From Modestobacter italicus (GTDB lineage: Bacteria; Actinomycetota; Actinomycetes; Mycobacteriales; Geodermatophilaceae): 64,000 nt of DNA. The stretch spans positions 62,001-126,000 of the forward strand of contig NZ_JABGCJ010000001.1 in assembly GCF_019799965.1 (NCBI RefSeq). Reading direction: 5' to 3'. Both the position numbers and the translations under genes were made by a program. Positions 1 through 8,217 of the stretch are shown piece by piece. The notes beneath the pieces are model-generated. The model ran no database searches and was not told the DNA's origin. It was given only the letters and a program-made list of their open reading frames with translations. Numbering within the stretch: position 1 is the stretch's first letter; every line of letters begins with the position of its first letter.

Positions 1-50
1 GTCGACTTGCCGACGTTGGGCAGGCCGACGATCCCGATGGTGAGACTCAC
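1..50 (-). CDS. ychF: Redox/ribosome-associated GTPase/ATPase YchF (5' fragment)
   Basis: Only the first 16-17 codons are inside the window. The reverse strand from a GTG at 50 reads VSLTIGIVGLPNVGKS, the family's usual N-terminus including the start of the P-loop (GxPNVGKS). YchF (OLA1) is a universally conserved Obg-related P-loop NTPase that binds ribosomes. The gene continues off the left edge. The family call is firm because this N-terminus is highly characteristic, but nothing can be said about the rest. Confidence 0.9.
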   Translation of the reverse strand, partial: MSLTIGIVGLPNVGKS

Positions 51-79
51 GGGAGACCAGCTTACGGACGTCGCCCGGG

Positions 80-137
80 CGAGTGCTGCGATCTCGTGGC
101 CCCGGCGGCCCGCAGCGCCACGAGATCGCAGCACTCG
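80..137. repeat. Long inverted repeat (21-bp perfect arms)
   Basis: Positions 80-100 and 117-137 are exact reverse complements, separated by a 16-base spacer. The structure lies just past the response-regulator stop (minus strand) and upstream of ychF. It could terminate the ABC/two-component transcript. Arms this long without a T-run are also typical of dispersed palindromic elements in actinobacterial intergenic DNA. Confidence 0.7.
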
Positions 138-152
138 CCGGCCGCAGCCGGC

Positions 153-794
153 TCAGCCGGCCGAACCCGGGCCGGGGAGCAGGCCGCGCTCGACGGCGAC
201 CAGCACCGCCCGGGTGCGGTCGTCGACGCCGAGCTTGGTGAAGACCCGGAGCAGGTGGGTCTTCACCGTCGCCTCGCCGATGAACAGCTCCCGGCCGATC
301 TCGGCGTTGGTCAGCCCGCGCGCCACCCCGCCCAGCACCTGCAGCTCGCGGGCCGTCGGCGCCTCGACCGCCGGCGCCCGCATCCGGGAGACCAGCTTGG
401 CCGCGACCGGCGGGGCCAGCACCGTCTCCCCGCGGGCCGCCGCGCGCACCGCGTCGGCCAGCTGCGGCAGTGGCGTGTCCTTGAGCAGGTAGCCGGTGGC
501 GCCGGCCTCCACCGCCCGCACGATGTCGGCGTCGGTGTCGTAGGTGGTGAGCACCAGCACCCGCACCCCCGGGTGCGCGGCGAGGATGCGGCCGGTCGCC
601 GTCACGCCGTCCATCCGGGGCATCCGCAGGTCCATCAGGACGACGTCCGGCGCGTGCTCGGCCACCGCGGCCAGTGCCGCCAGCCCGTCGCCGGCCTCCC
701 CGACGACCTCGACGTCCGGCTGGGCGGCGAGCCAGCCGACCACGCCGCCGCGCACCACCGGGTGGTCGTCGACCACCAGCACCCGCACGGTCAC
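153..794 (-). CDS. NarL/LuxR-type response regulator
   Basis: A 213-residue two-domain regulator. The receiver domain (about 1-118) has the acidic pair D9-D10, the phospho-acceptor D55 in VVLMDLRMP, T83 and K105. The C-terminal LuxR-type helix-turn-helix (about 149-202) contains LTNAEIGRELFIGEATVKTH. The GTG start at 794 overlaps the stop of the upstream histidine kinase by four bases, so the two are translationally coupled and form a cognate pair. The likely targets are the ABC exporter genes of the same operon. The input signal is unknown. Last gene of its operon. Confidence 0.93.
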   Translation of the reverse strand: MTVRVLVVDDHPVVRGGVVGWLAAQPDVEVVGEAGDGLAALAAVAEHAPDVVLMDLRMPRMDGVTATGRILAAHPGVRVLVLTTYDTDADIVRAVEAGATGYLLKDTPLPQLADAVRAAARGETVLAPPVAAKLVSRMRAPAVEAPTARELQVLGGVARGLTNAEIGRELFIGEATVKTHLLRVFTKLGVDDRTRAVLVAVERGLLPGPGSAG

Positions 795-2035
795 GGCGCC
801 GGCACCCGGACCGTCACGCGGGTGCCCTCCCCCGGCGCCGAGACGACGTCCACCGCGCCGCCCACCTCCGCGGCCCGGTCGCGCAGCCCGGCGAGGCCCA
901 CCCCGGGCGACGTCCCCGGGTCGAAACCCACCCCGTCGTCCGCGACGTGCACCGACACCTGCGTCGACTCCCCCGCCTCCACCCGGCTGACCTGCAGCAC
1001 CACCGAGCTCGCCGCCGCGTGCCGGCGCACGTTGGCCAGCGCCTCCTGCGCGCCGCGCAGCAGCACGATCTCCTCGGCGCGGGTCAGGCCGCGGGCCTCG
1101 TCGAGGGCCGAGAGGTCGACCCGGGTGACGATCCCGGTCTCCCGGCCGAACCGCTCGGCCAGCCGCTGCAGCGCCTCCACCAGGGTGGCGCTGTCCAGCC
1201 CGGCCGGTGCGAACGCCGCGACCATCGCCCGCGCCTCGGCGAGGTTGTCCCGGGCCACCTCCTCGATCAGCGCCAGACGTTCGGCGGCGGCGTCCGGGTC
1301 GGTGGGCAGCTGGGCGGCCGCGGTCTGGGCCAGCACCACGATGCTCGTGTAGCCCTGGGCCAGGGTGTCGTGCACCTCCCGGGCCCACCGTTCGCGTTCC
1401 GCGGCGATGCCCTGCTGGTGGTGGGCGTCGGCGAGCTCCCCGCGGGTGGCCTCCAGCTCGGCGATCAGCCGCGCCCGCTCCCGGCTCTGCTGCAGGACGC
1501 GGCTCACCCACACCCCGAGCGCCAGGCTGAACAGCAGGCCGATCCCGGAGTCGAGCACCTCCGACAGCGGTTCGGCGCCGCGCGTCCAGGCCGTCGCGGG
1601 GCCCACCGCGCTGGCCAGCGCGAGCAGCACGGTCCACACCGTGCCCGGGCGGGGCGACTCGACCAGGAACCAGATCTGCGGATAGGCCAGGAAGAGCAGG
1701 AACAGCAGCTGGGGGGCCTGCCAGCCCAGCACGCCGAAGACGGCGACGAGCACGGTCAGGTAGGCGACCGCGCGGGCCGGGCGCTCGTCGGCGAGGGCCG
1801 GCGCACCCAGGAACAGGTAGGCCACCGCCAGGACCGCGAGCGCCGTCAGGGCCCACCGCGGCGAGCCCTCGACCCGGCCGACCTGCGTGGCCAGCACGGC
1901 GAGGGCCAGCAGCGCCACGAACGCCACGTGGAAGCCGACGACGGTGGCCCGCCAGCCACGCCCGGACAGCGGCGAACCGCTGTCCTCACCCCGGGCGGGG
2001 AGGACAGCGGCGCGCAGCCGGGAACCGACGCTCAA
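791..2035 (-). CDS. DesK/NarX-type sensor histidine kinase
   Basis: 414 residues. The N-terminal half (about 30-180) carries several hydrophobic segments and is probably a multi-spanning membrane sensor. A coiled-coil linker follows, then a HisKA_3 box with H222 in REVHDTLAQGY. The HATPase domain has N335 (EALANVRRH), DDGVGFD (366-372) and GVGLAGLRDR (378-387). It autophosphorylates and passes phosphate to the regulator at 153-794. The start is a TTG at 2035, 13 bases after the permease stop; no better upstream start fits. Together with the ABC genes this resembles exporter/two-component loci that sense membrane fluidity or cell-wall-active compounds, but the stimulus is inference. Confidence 0.92.
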   Translation of the reverse strand: MSVGSRLRAAVLPARGEDSGSPLSGRGWRATVVGFHVAFVALLALAVLATQVGRVEGSPRWALTALAVLAVAYLFLGAPALADERPARAVAYLTVLVAVFGVLGWQAPQLLFLLFLAYPQIWFLVESPRPGTVWTVLLALASAVGPATAWTRGAEPLSEVLDSGIGLLFSLALGVWVSRVLQQSRERARLIAELEATRGELADAHHQQGIAAERERWAREVHDTLAQGYTSIVVLAQTAAAQLPTDPDAAAERLALIEEVARDNLAEARAMVAAFAPAGLDSATLVEALQRLAERFGRETGIVTRVDLSALDEARGLTRAEEIVLLRGAQEALANVRRHAAASSVVLQVSRVEAGESTQVSVHVADDGVGFDPGTSPGVGLAGLRDRAAEVGGAVDVVSAPGEGTRVTVRVPAP

Positions 2036-2048
2036 CGGTCGGCCCTGC

Positions 2049-2879
2049 TCATCGATCGGCCTGGCGCCAGCGGAACGTCCGGGTGCACACCACGACGCCG
2101 ATGATCACCCATGCGACCAGCACGAGGGCAGTCCTGCCGTGCTCCCATCCCCCGGCCACCTCGAAGGCCGCCGCCTGGTCGGGCAGGAACGCCGACCGCA
2201 TGCCCTGGGTCAGCCACTTCAGCGGGAACACCGCGGCCACCTGCTGCATCCAGCCGGGCAGCTCGGGGAAGGCGAAGAACACCCCGCTGAAGAACTGCAG
2301 GACCACGGCGAACGCCGTCACCCCGGTGGTCAGCGACTGGGCGCTGCCCGGCAGCCCGGCGACGGCGATGCCGAGCACCGTGCCGGCCAGCGACCCGAGG
2401 ACGGCGACCCAGCCGAACGTCGCCCAGTCCGCGACGTCCGCCGGCAACGGGACGTCGTAGCCCCAGTGCGCCACCGGCAGCAGCAGGGCCAGCTGCACCG
2501 CCGCTGTCACCAGCACCAGCCCGGCCTTGCCGGCGAAGTAGGCCACCGGCGGGGTGCCGAGCACCTGCAGCCGCTCCAGCTGACCGGCCTCCCGCTCTCC
2601 GGCGATCGAGGTGGCGATCGACTGGAAGCTGGTCAGCATGATGCCGGTGGCGGCGATGCCGGCCAGGAAGTACTGCGGGAACGGGACGCCGCCGGGCAGC
2701 ACGTCGCCGCCGAGCACGGAGCCGAACACGACCATCATCACGATCGGGTAGGCGAAGGAGAACACCACCTGCTGGCGCTCCCGGGCGAACAGCCGCAGCT
2801 CCAGGCGCGTGCGGGCCAGGGCGATCCGCGCCGCCGAGGGCGGGGCCGGGCGGGCGGGGGCGTCGAGGGTGGTGATCAC
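2049..2879 (-). CDS. ABC-2 type transporter permease
   Basis: 276 residues with about six hydrophobic segments: near 38-56, 75-95, 120-145, 155-180, 185-205 and 250-268. The arrangement is typical of the ABC-2 membrane family, with a short cytoplasmic N-terminus and a positively charged end. Its start overlaps the stop of the ATPase gene by four bases, so the two form one exporter. Such ATPase-permease pairs export drugs, peptides or lipids; the substrate cannot be deduced. It is co-transcribed with the downstream kinase and regulator. Confidence 0.9.
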   Translation of the reverse strand: MITTLDAPARPAPPSAARIALARTRLELRLFARERQQVVFSFAYPIVMMVVFGSVLGGDVLPGGVPFPQYFLAGIAATGIMLTSFQSIATSIAGEREAGQLERLQVLGTPPVAYFAGKAGLVLVTAAVQLALLLPVAHWGYDVPLPADVADWATFGWVAVLGSLAGTVLGIAVAGLPGSAQSLTTGVTAFAVVLQFFSGVFFAFPELPGWMQQVAAVFPLKWLTQGMRSAFLPDQAAAFEVAGGWEHGRTALVLVAWVIIGVVVCTRTFRWRQADR

Positions 2880-3769
2880 CGATCTCCTCCGGGGGTGTCG
2901 ACGAGCTGCAGGTAGACGTCCTCCAGGCCGGGCCGGGTGACGGTGAGGCCGGGCACCTCGTGCGGGGTGGTGGCCAGCAGGTCGCGCAGCACCGCAGCCG
3001 GCGCCTCGGTGCGCACCGAGCGGCGGGCTCCGCCGTCGAGCCAGGAGACGGTGGCGACCCGGCGCAGCTCCGCGCCGAGCTCGGCCGGCGGCGCGACCTC
3101 GACCAGCCGGCCGCCGGCGATGACGCCGACCCGGTCGGCGAGCTCGGCGGCCTCGTCCAGGTAGTGGGTGGTCAGCAGCACCGTCGTCCCCTCGGCGCGC
3201 AGGCCGCGGACCAGCTCCCAGAACTGCCGCCGCGCCACCGGGTCCATCCCGGTGGTCGGCTCGTCCAGGAACACCAGCTCCGGCCGGCCCTGCACGCCCA
3301 GCGCCACCGCCAGCCGGCGGCGCTGGCCACCGGAGAGCCGCCCCACCCGGGTGCCCGCCTTCTCCTCCAGCCCCACCGCGGCCAGCAGCTCAGCCGTCGC
3401 GCGCGGGCGGGAGTGGTAGGCGGCGAAGTGGTCCAGCGCCTCGCGCACGGTCAGCGCCTGGGCGGCGCCCTCCCCCTGGCTGACCACGCCGATCCGCGCC
3501 CGCCAGGCGCGGCCGGCCGTCGCCGGGTCGGCGCCGAGCACCTGCACCTCCCCGGCGTCGCGGGACCGCACGCCCTCGAGCACCTCGATGGTGGTGGTCT
3601 TGCCCGCGCCGTTGGGCCCGAGCAGGGCGAAGCACTCCCCGCGGACCACCTCCAGGTCGAGGCCGTCGAGGACGGCCTTCCCCCCGTAGCTCTTCCCCAG
3701 CCCCCGCACGACCACGGCGGCGGCGTCCGCGGTGGTCGGGGCGGGTGGCGCCCACTCGGTCGTCGTCAT
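2876..3769 (-). CDS. ABC transporter ATP-binding protein (drug/antibiotic exporter class)
   Basis: 297 residues from the ATG at 3769. The frame is open further upstream to 3808, but MTTTEW is the more usual type of N-terminus. Walker A is GPNGAGKTT (51-59), signature LSGGQ (145-149), Walker B LVFLDE (165-170), followed by a His switch in TTHYLDEA. The C-terminal tail of about 70 residues is typical of CcmA/DrrA-like ATPases. It powers the ABC-2 permease encoded next. First gene of a four-gene minus-strand operon. Confidence 0.93.
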   Translation of the reverse strand: MTTTEWAPPAPTTADAAAVVVRGLGKSYGGKAVLDGLDLEVVRGECFALLGPNGAGKTTTIEVLEGVRSRDAGEVQVLGADPATAGRAWRARIGVVSQGEGAAQALTVREALDHFAAYHSRPRATAELLAAVGLEEKAGTRVGRLSGGQRRRLAVALGVQGRPELVFLDEPTTGMDPVARRQFWELVRGLRAEGTTVLLTTHYLDEAAELADRVGVIAGGRLVEVAPPAELGAELRRVATVSWLDGGARRSVRTEAPAAVLRDLLATTPHEVPGLTVTRPGLEDVYLQLVDTPGGDR

Positions 3770-3825
3770 GCCCTGAGCCTGTCCACGCAGGGACGCCGCC
3801 GGGACCACCGGAGCGTGGGCCGGAC

Positions 3826-3843
3826 GTCCACCGACCGGTGGAC
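3826..3843. promoter_or_regulatory. Operator-like palindrome in a divergent promoter region
   Basis: GTCCACCGACCGGTGGAC is a near-perfect 18-bp dyad, lying between the divergent ABC exporter operon (start 3769) and the Ada-AlkA gene (start 3912). The position suits a binding site for a regulator of one or both operons. No binding protein can be named from the sequence. Confidence 0.35.
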
Positions 3844-3911
3844 GGCGGGCCGCTCACCGTCCCGTCCGAAACCCGCCAGTCAGCCGCCGCGTGCGGTGCC
3901 ATGCTCGTGCC

Positions 3912-5414
3912 ATGACGACGACGCTGGTGCGCGGGCAGCTCGACCCGGCCCACTGCTACCGCGCCGTCTCCAGCCGCGACCCGCGCTTCGACGGCTGGTT
4001 CGTGACCGCCGTGCACACCACCGGCATCTACTGCCGCCCGTCCTGCCCGGCGCGCACGCCGCTGGAGCGCAACGTCTCCTTCCACACCACCGCGGCCTCG
4101 GCCCAGGCGGCCGGCTTCCGCGCCTGCCGGCGCTGCCGGCCCGACGCCGTCCCCGGGTCACCGGAGTGGGACGCCCGCGCCGACGTCGTGGCCCGGGCGA
4201 TGCGGCTGATCGCCGACGGCGAGGTGGAGCGCGGCGGCGTCGGCGGGCTCGCCGCCCGGCTGGGCTACTCCGAGCGCCAGCTGCACCGGCTGCTCACCGG
4301 CGAGCTCGGCGTCGGCCCGCTGGCGCTGGCCCGGGCCCAGCGGGCGCAGACCGCCCGGCTGCTGATCGAGACCACCCGGCTGCCGATGGCCGACGTCGCG
4401 TTCGCCGCCGGCTTCGCCAGCATCCGGCAGTTCAACGACACGGTGCGCTCGGTGTTCGGGACGACGCCGTCGGCCCTGCGCCCGGCCACCCCACGCAGCG
4501 ACGGCGGCCCGCCCGGCTGGCTGACCCTGCGGCTGGCCGCCCGGGCGCCGTTCGCCGCCGACGAGGTGCTGCTGTTCCTCGGCGCGCACGCCACCCCGGG
4601 CCTGGAGGAGTGGGACGGGACGACGTTCTCCCGGGTGCTCGACCTGCCGCACGGGCCGGCCGTCGTCCGGCTCTCCCCCGCACCCGACGGCGGGCCGGCG
4701 GTGCTCGCCCGGCTGAGGCTGACCGAGCTGCGCGACCTGGGGGTCGCCGTCGCCCGCTGCCGGCGGCTGCTGGACCTGGACGCCGACCCGGCCGCCGTCG
4801 ACGCGGTGCTGGGCGCCGACCCGGCGCTCGCCCCGCTGGTCGCCGGCGCCCCCGGTCGCCGCGTGCCGGCCGCGCCGGACGCCGACGAGCTCGCGGTGCG
4901 AGCCGTGCTCGGCCAGCAGGTGTCGGTGGCCGGCGCCCGCACGCTGACCGCGCGGGTGGTGGCCGCCGCCGGCCGACCGCTCGCCGAACCGGTGGGCACG
5001 CTCACCCACGCGTTCCCCCGCCCGGCCGACCTGGCCGACGCCGACCTCTCCGCCGTCGGCCTGACCGGTGCGCGCCGCCGCACCGTGCACACGCTGGCCA
5101 CCGCACTCGCCGAGGGCACCGTGGCGCTGGACCCCGGCGCGGACCGCGAGGCGGCCTCCCGCCAGCTGCTCGCCCTGCCCGGCATCGGCCCGTGGACGGC
5201 GGCGCTGGTCGGGCTCCGAGGGCTCGCCGACCCCGACGTCTGGCTGCCCGGCGACCTGGCGCTGCGCCGCAGCCTGGCCGCGCTGGGCAGCTCCGACGCC
5301 GACGCGGCCACCCGCTGGCGGCCGTGGCGCTCCTACGCCGTGATGCACCTCTGGGCACTCGCCGTGCCCGACCTGTTCACCCGCGGCACCTCTCCCGAAC
5401 GGAGCCCGTCATGA
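3912..5414 (+). CDS. alkA: Ada-AlkA fusion: DNA-3-methyladenine glycosylase with Ada regulatory N-terminus
   Basis: 500 residues in three parts. An Ada-type zinc domain (1-80) has four cysteines, C41, C45, C72 and C75; C41 corresponds to the one that accepts methyl from phosphotriesters. An AraC-type DNA-binding helix-turn-helix region spans about 90-190. An AlkA N-domain plus HhH-GPD glycosylase follows (about 210-490), with LPGIGPWTAALVGLRG and the catalytic Asp in PGDLALRR. It should sense DNA methylation, activate transcription and excise 3-methylpurines. The ATG at 3912 is preferred over one 21 bases upstream because the Ada domain begins close to it. The stop overlaps ogt by four bases, giving a compact adaptive-response operon. 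Confidence 0.93.
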   Translation: MTTTLVRGQLDPAHCYRAVSSRDPRFDGWFVTAVHTTGIYCRPSCPARTPLERNVSFHTTAASAQAAGFRACRRCRPDAVPGSPEWDARADVVARAMRLIADGEVERGGVGGLAARLGYSERQLHRLLTGELGVGPLALARAQRAQTARLLIETTRLPMADVAFAAGFASIRQFNDTVRSVFGTTPSALRPATPRSDGGPPGWLTLRLAARAPFAADEVLLFLGAHATPGLEEWDGTTFSRVLDLPHGPAVVRLSPAPDGGPAVLARLRLTELRDLGVAVARCRRLLDLDADPAAVDAVLGADPALAPLVAGAPGRRVPAAPDADELAVRAVLGQQVSVAGARTLTARVVAAAGRPLAEPVGTLTHAFPRPADLADADLSAVGLTGARRRTVHTLATALAEGTVALDPGADREAASRQLLALPGIGPWTAALVGLRGLADPDVWLPGDLALRRSLAALGSSDADAATRWRPWRSYAVMHLWALAVPDLFTRGTSPERSPS

Positions 5415-5947
5415 CCATCGCCCCTGCCCGGTACGCCACCGTCGACACCCCGCCCGGCCCGTTCACCGTGCTCGTCACCGCCGGACCCGACGGCAGCGAC
5501 GTCGTGCTGGCCAGCGGCTGGACCGACGACGTCACCGAGCTGCTGCCCGTCGTCCACCGGTCGCTGCGGCCGACCTGGGTGGAGCGGGCCGACGACGACC
5601 TGCCGGTGCTCGCCGCCGTGGCGGCCTTCTGCGACGGCGACGTCACCGCGATCGACGGGGTCCCGGTGCGGCAGCGGTCGGGGCCGTTCCTCACCGACGC
5701 CTGGGACGTGCTGCGCACCGTGCCGGCCGGCGCACCGGACACCTACGCCTCCTTCGCCGAGCGGTGCGGCCGGCCGACCGCGGTGCGCGCCGCGGCGGGT
5801 GCGTGCGCGAAGAACGCCGCCGCGCTGTTCGTGCCCTGCCACCGGGTGCTGTCCACCGGCGGCGGCCTGGGTGGGTTCCGCTGGGGCACCCCGGTCAAGC
5901 GCTGGCTGCTCGACCACGAGGCCGCGCACGCGCCCGTACCGGCCTGA
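5411..5947 (+). CDS. ogt: Methylated-DNA--protein-cysteine methyltransferase
   Basis: 178 residues. The active-site motif PCHRV contains the methyl-accepting C143 and is followed by GGFRWG..KRWLL, the usual C-terminal signature. An N-terminal ribonuclease-like domain precedes it. It repairs O6-methylguanine and O4-methylthymine stoichiometrically. The ATG overlaps the alkA stop (ATGA), so it is translationally coupled to the Ada-AlkA gene, which lacks its own methyltransferase domain. Together the two genes cover the functions of Ada and AlkA. Confidence 0.95.
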   Translation: MTIAPARYATVDTPPGPFTVLVTAGPDGSDVVLASGWTDDVTELLPVVHRSLRPTWVERADDDLPVLAAVAAFCDGDVTAIDGVPVRQRSGPFLTDAWDVLRTVPAGAPDTYASFAERCGRPTAVRAAAGACAKNAAALFVPCHRVLSTGGGLGGFRWGTPVKRWLLDHEAAHAPVPA

Positions 5948-6018
5948 GGCCTGGCGGCTGGGGCCTGCTCCGCCCCGCCTGACCGGTTCTGTCGGACCCC
6001 TCCGGCAGCCTGTCGGGC

Positions 6019-7209
6019 ATGGACGCCGCCTCCCTGCTGCTCGGGCTCCTGCTCGGTGCCCTGCTCGCCACCGCGATCACGCTGGGTGTGGTGGCGCTGC
6101 GCGACCGGTCCACCGCCGCCCCCGACGCGCTGGAGCCGGTGCACGAGTCGCTGGACCACCTGCACCGCCTGCTGGCCGGCATCGAGCGCGACCGGGCGAC
6201 CGCGCACGGCGAGCTGCGCGAGCAGGTGGGCACCATCGGCCAGACCTCCACGCTGCTCCGCCAGGAGACCGCCGCCCTGGTCACCGCGCTGCGCACGCCG
6301 CACGTCCGCGGCCGCTGGGGTGAGCTCCAGCTGCGCCGGGTGGTCGAGGTGGCCGGGCTGCTGGAGCACTGCGACTTCGTCGAGCAGCCCTCCGGCACCA
6401 CCGACGACGGCGCCCGGGTCCGGCCCGACCTGGTGGTCACCCTGGCCGACGGTCGGCAGGTGATCGTCGACGCGAAGGTGCCGTTCACCGGCTACATCGA
6501 GGCGGTGCAGGCCACCGACCAGGCGGTCCGGTCCCAGCGGGTGGCCGACCACGCCCGGCAGCTGAGGGTGCACGTCGACGCCCTGGCCGCCCGCCACTAC
6601 CCCACCGCCTTCGGTCAGGCCGCGCCGTTCACCGTGCTGTTCGTGCCCTCCGACGGCTTCCTCACCACCGCCCTGGAGGCCGAGCCCGACCTGCTGGAGC
6701 ACGGCTTCGCCCGTGACGTCATCGTGGCCACCCCGAGCACCCTGCTGGCCCTGCTGCGCACCGTCGCCTACTCCTGGCGGCAGGAGCGGCTGGCGCAGGA
6801 CGCCGCCGCCGTGCTCGAGGTCGGCCGCACGGTGCACGCCCGGCTGAGCACCCTCTCCGGTCACCTGACCCGGCTGGGGTCGGCGCTGGGCTCGGCGCTG
6901 ACCCGGTACAACGAGACCGTCGGCTCCTACGAGCGGTCGGTGCTGGTGGCCACCCGCCGCTTCGACGACCTCGGCGTGGCGGCTGCCCCGGTCCCGACGC
7001 CCGCGCCGGTCGAGGGCACCGTCCGGGTGCTCCGTTCCGTGCCCGACGACGACGCCGAGTCGTCCGCCGGCGAGCTCACGCTGCCGGAGCTGCACTCCCC
7101 CGTCCGGCCGCCGGCCGACCTCGCCCCGCCCGCCCGGCCGGACACCGCGCGGCACACCGAGCTGGACGGCGGGCGGCACACCGCCGACCGGGACGGCACG
7201 CACGGCTGA
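6019..7209 (+). CDS. rmuC: DNA recombination protein RmuC
   Basis: 396 residues. An N-terminal membrane helix (about 3-26) is followed by a helical stretch, then the RmuC nuclease-like core with RGRWGELQLRRVVE, RPDLVVTLADGRQ and VIVDAKVPFTGY. The D-A-K region resembles a PD-(D/E)xK fold. RmuC proteins limit recombination at inverted repeats in E. coli. The tail after about 330 is Pro- and Asp-rich and likely disordered. It lies 71 bases after ogt in the same direction, separated by a C+G-rich stretch. Confidence 0.9.
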   Translation: MDAASLLLGLLLGALLATAITLGVVALRDRSTAAPDALEPVHESLDHLHRLLAGIERDRATAHGELREQVGTIGQTSTLLRQETAALVTALRTPHVRGRWGELQLRRVVEVAGLLEHCDFVEQPSGTTDDGARVRPDLVVTLADGRQVIVDAKVPFTGYIEAVQATDQAVRSQRVADHARQLRVHVDALAARHYPTAFGQAAPFTVLFVPSDGFLTTALEAEPDLLEHGFARDVIVATPSTLLALLRTVAYSWRQERLAQDAAAVLEVGRTVHARLSTLSGHLTRLGSALGSALTRYNETVGSYERSVLVATRRFDDLGVAAAPVPTPAPVEGTVRVLRSVPDDDAESSAGELTLPELHSPVRPPADLAPPARPDTARHTELDGGRHTADRDGTHG

Positions 7210-7476
7210 CCCGGCCCGCCACCGGCCGCCGGGCGGTGACGCCCCTGACGGCGGGGGCCCCGGGGGGTGGTGGGGCTGCTGGGGCGGCGTTCCGCACATG
7301 TCGCCAGGTGGGCAGCCGGACACCGGCGAGTTCTGACCCGCCGCATCGGTCGACGTCCAGCGTCTACTCAGGGAGGGCCGTTACCGTGGCCCGGTCGGTG
7401 CGGGTCCAGGCCCGCACCGCGAACGAGGAGGTGCAAGATCGCTCCGGTGACTGTCGATGCCAGGCGGGAGGCTGCT

Positions 7477-8106
7477 GTGCGCGCAGAACCCAGCGACGCC
7501 GGCCGAGCCCCAGGGCGGGCCTACCCGTCGCCGCGTGCGGCGAGCAGCCCGTCCCGCAGCCGCGCGGACCGTGACCGCCTGCTGCAGGACCGCGACCGCC
7601 GCACGCCCGACCGCCGGTCACCCGCGCCGCGGGAGTCCGCCCGCGTCGGCCGCCACTCCGGCGAGTTCCGTCGTCCCGTCCCGCCGCCGGCTCGTGAGGC
7701 CCGGGCCGACCGGCACACCGGCTCCTCGGCTGCCCGCAGCATCCCGGCGGCCGGGCCGCGCGTGCCGGGCGTCATCGCCGTCCTGGGGGTCTTCCTGATC
7801 ACCCTGGTCGCCGCGGCCGCCGACTCCTACGTCGGGATCGGGCTGGGGATCATCACCCTGGTGGCGCTCACCGGCTCCACCGTCCTCGCCGCCGTGGTCA
7901 CCCGGCGCCGCGACCTGCTGACCGTCGTGGTCGCCCCGCCGCTGGTCTTCTGCGCCGTCGCGCTGGCCAACATCGGCCTGGCTCCGTCGGCCACCATGAA
8001 CCTCCCCAGCCTGGTCACCCTGCTGGTCCGCGGCTTCCCGGCAATGGCGATCGCCACCGGCGCCGCGCTGGTCCTCACCCTCATCCGGCTCGCCGCTCGG
8101 CGCTGA
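7477..8106 (+). CDS. DUF6542-type membrane protein
   Basis: 209 residues from a GTG at 7477, chosen because GGGAGG lies eight bases upstream; an alternative GTG at 7447 is less well placed. The first about 95 residues are Arg/Pro/Ser-rich and probably disordered and cytoplasmic. The last about 115 residues form four hydrophobic helices, beginning near RVPGVIAVLGVFLITLV. This architecture matches the actinobacterial DUF6542 family. Function unknown. A related gene sits next to ispH in other actinobacteria, matching the position here. Confidence 0.72.
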   Translation: MRAEPSDAGRAPGRAYPSPRAASSPSRSRADRDRLLQDRDRRTPDRRSPAPRESARVGRHSGEFRRPVPPPAREARADRHTGSSAARSIPAAGPRVPGVIAVLGVFLITLVAAAADSYVGIGLGIITLVALTGSTVLAAVVTRRRDLLTVVVAPPLVFCAVALANIGLAPSATMNLPSLVTLLVRGFPAMAIATGAALVLTLIRLAARR

Positions 8107-8115
8107 GCCACCCGC

Positions 8116-8162
8116 ACGCAGAACGGCCCGGCACCCCTCTGGGGCGCCGGGCCGTTCTGCGT
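8116..8162. terminator. Bidirectional terminator hairpin
   Basis: 17-base perfect arms (8116-8132 and 8146-8162) enclose a 13-base loop, between the convergent DUF6542 gene and ispH. The placement and GC-rich stem suit a shared terminator. Confidence 0.85.
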
Positions 8163-8217
8163 CGTACGGACCGGTCTGGACCGGGCCCCGTTTTCAGCTC
8201 GCGCCGAGGGGCCGGTC

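Noticed and set aside
2960-5947. 995-residue plus-strand frame running through the ABC ATPase complement into ogt
   Set aside because: Only its last 178 codons (ogt) are real. The upstream part is antisense to the ABC ATPase and out of frame with alkA.
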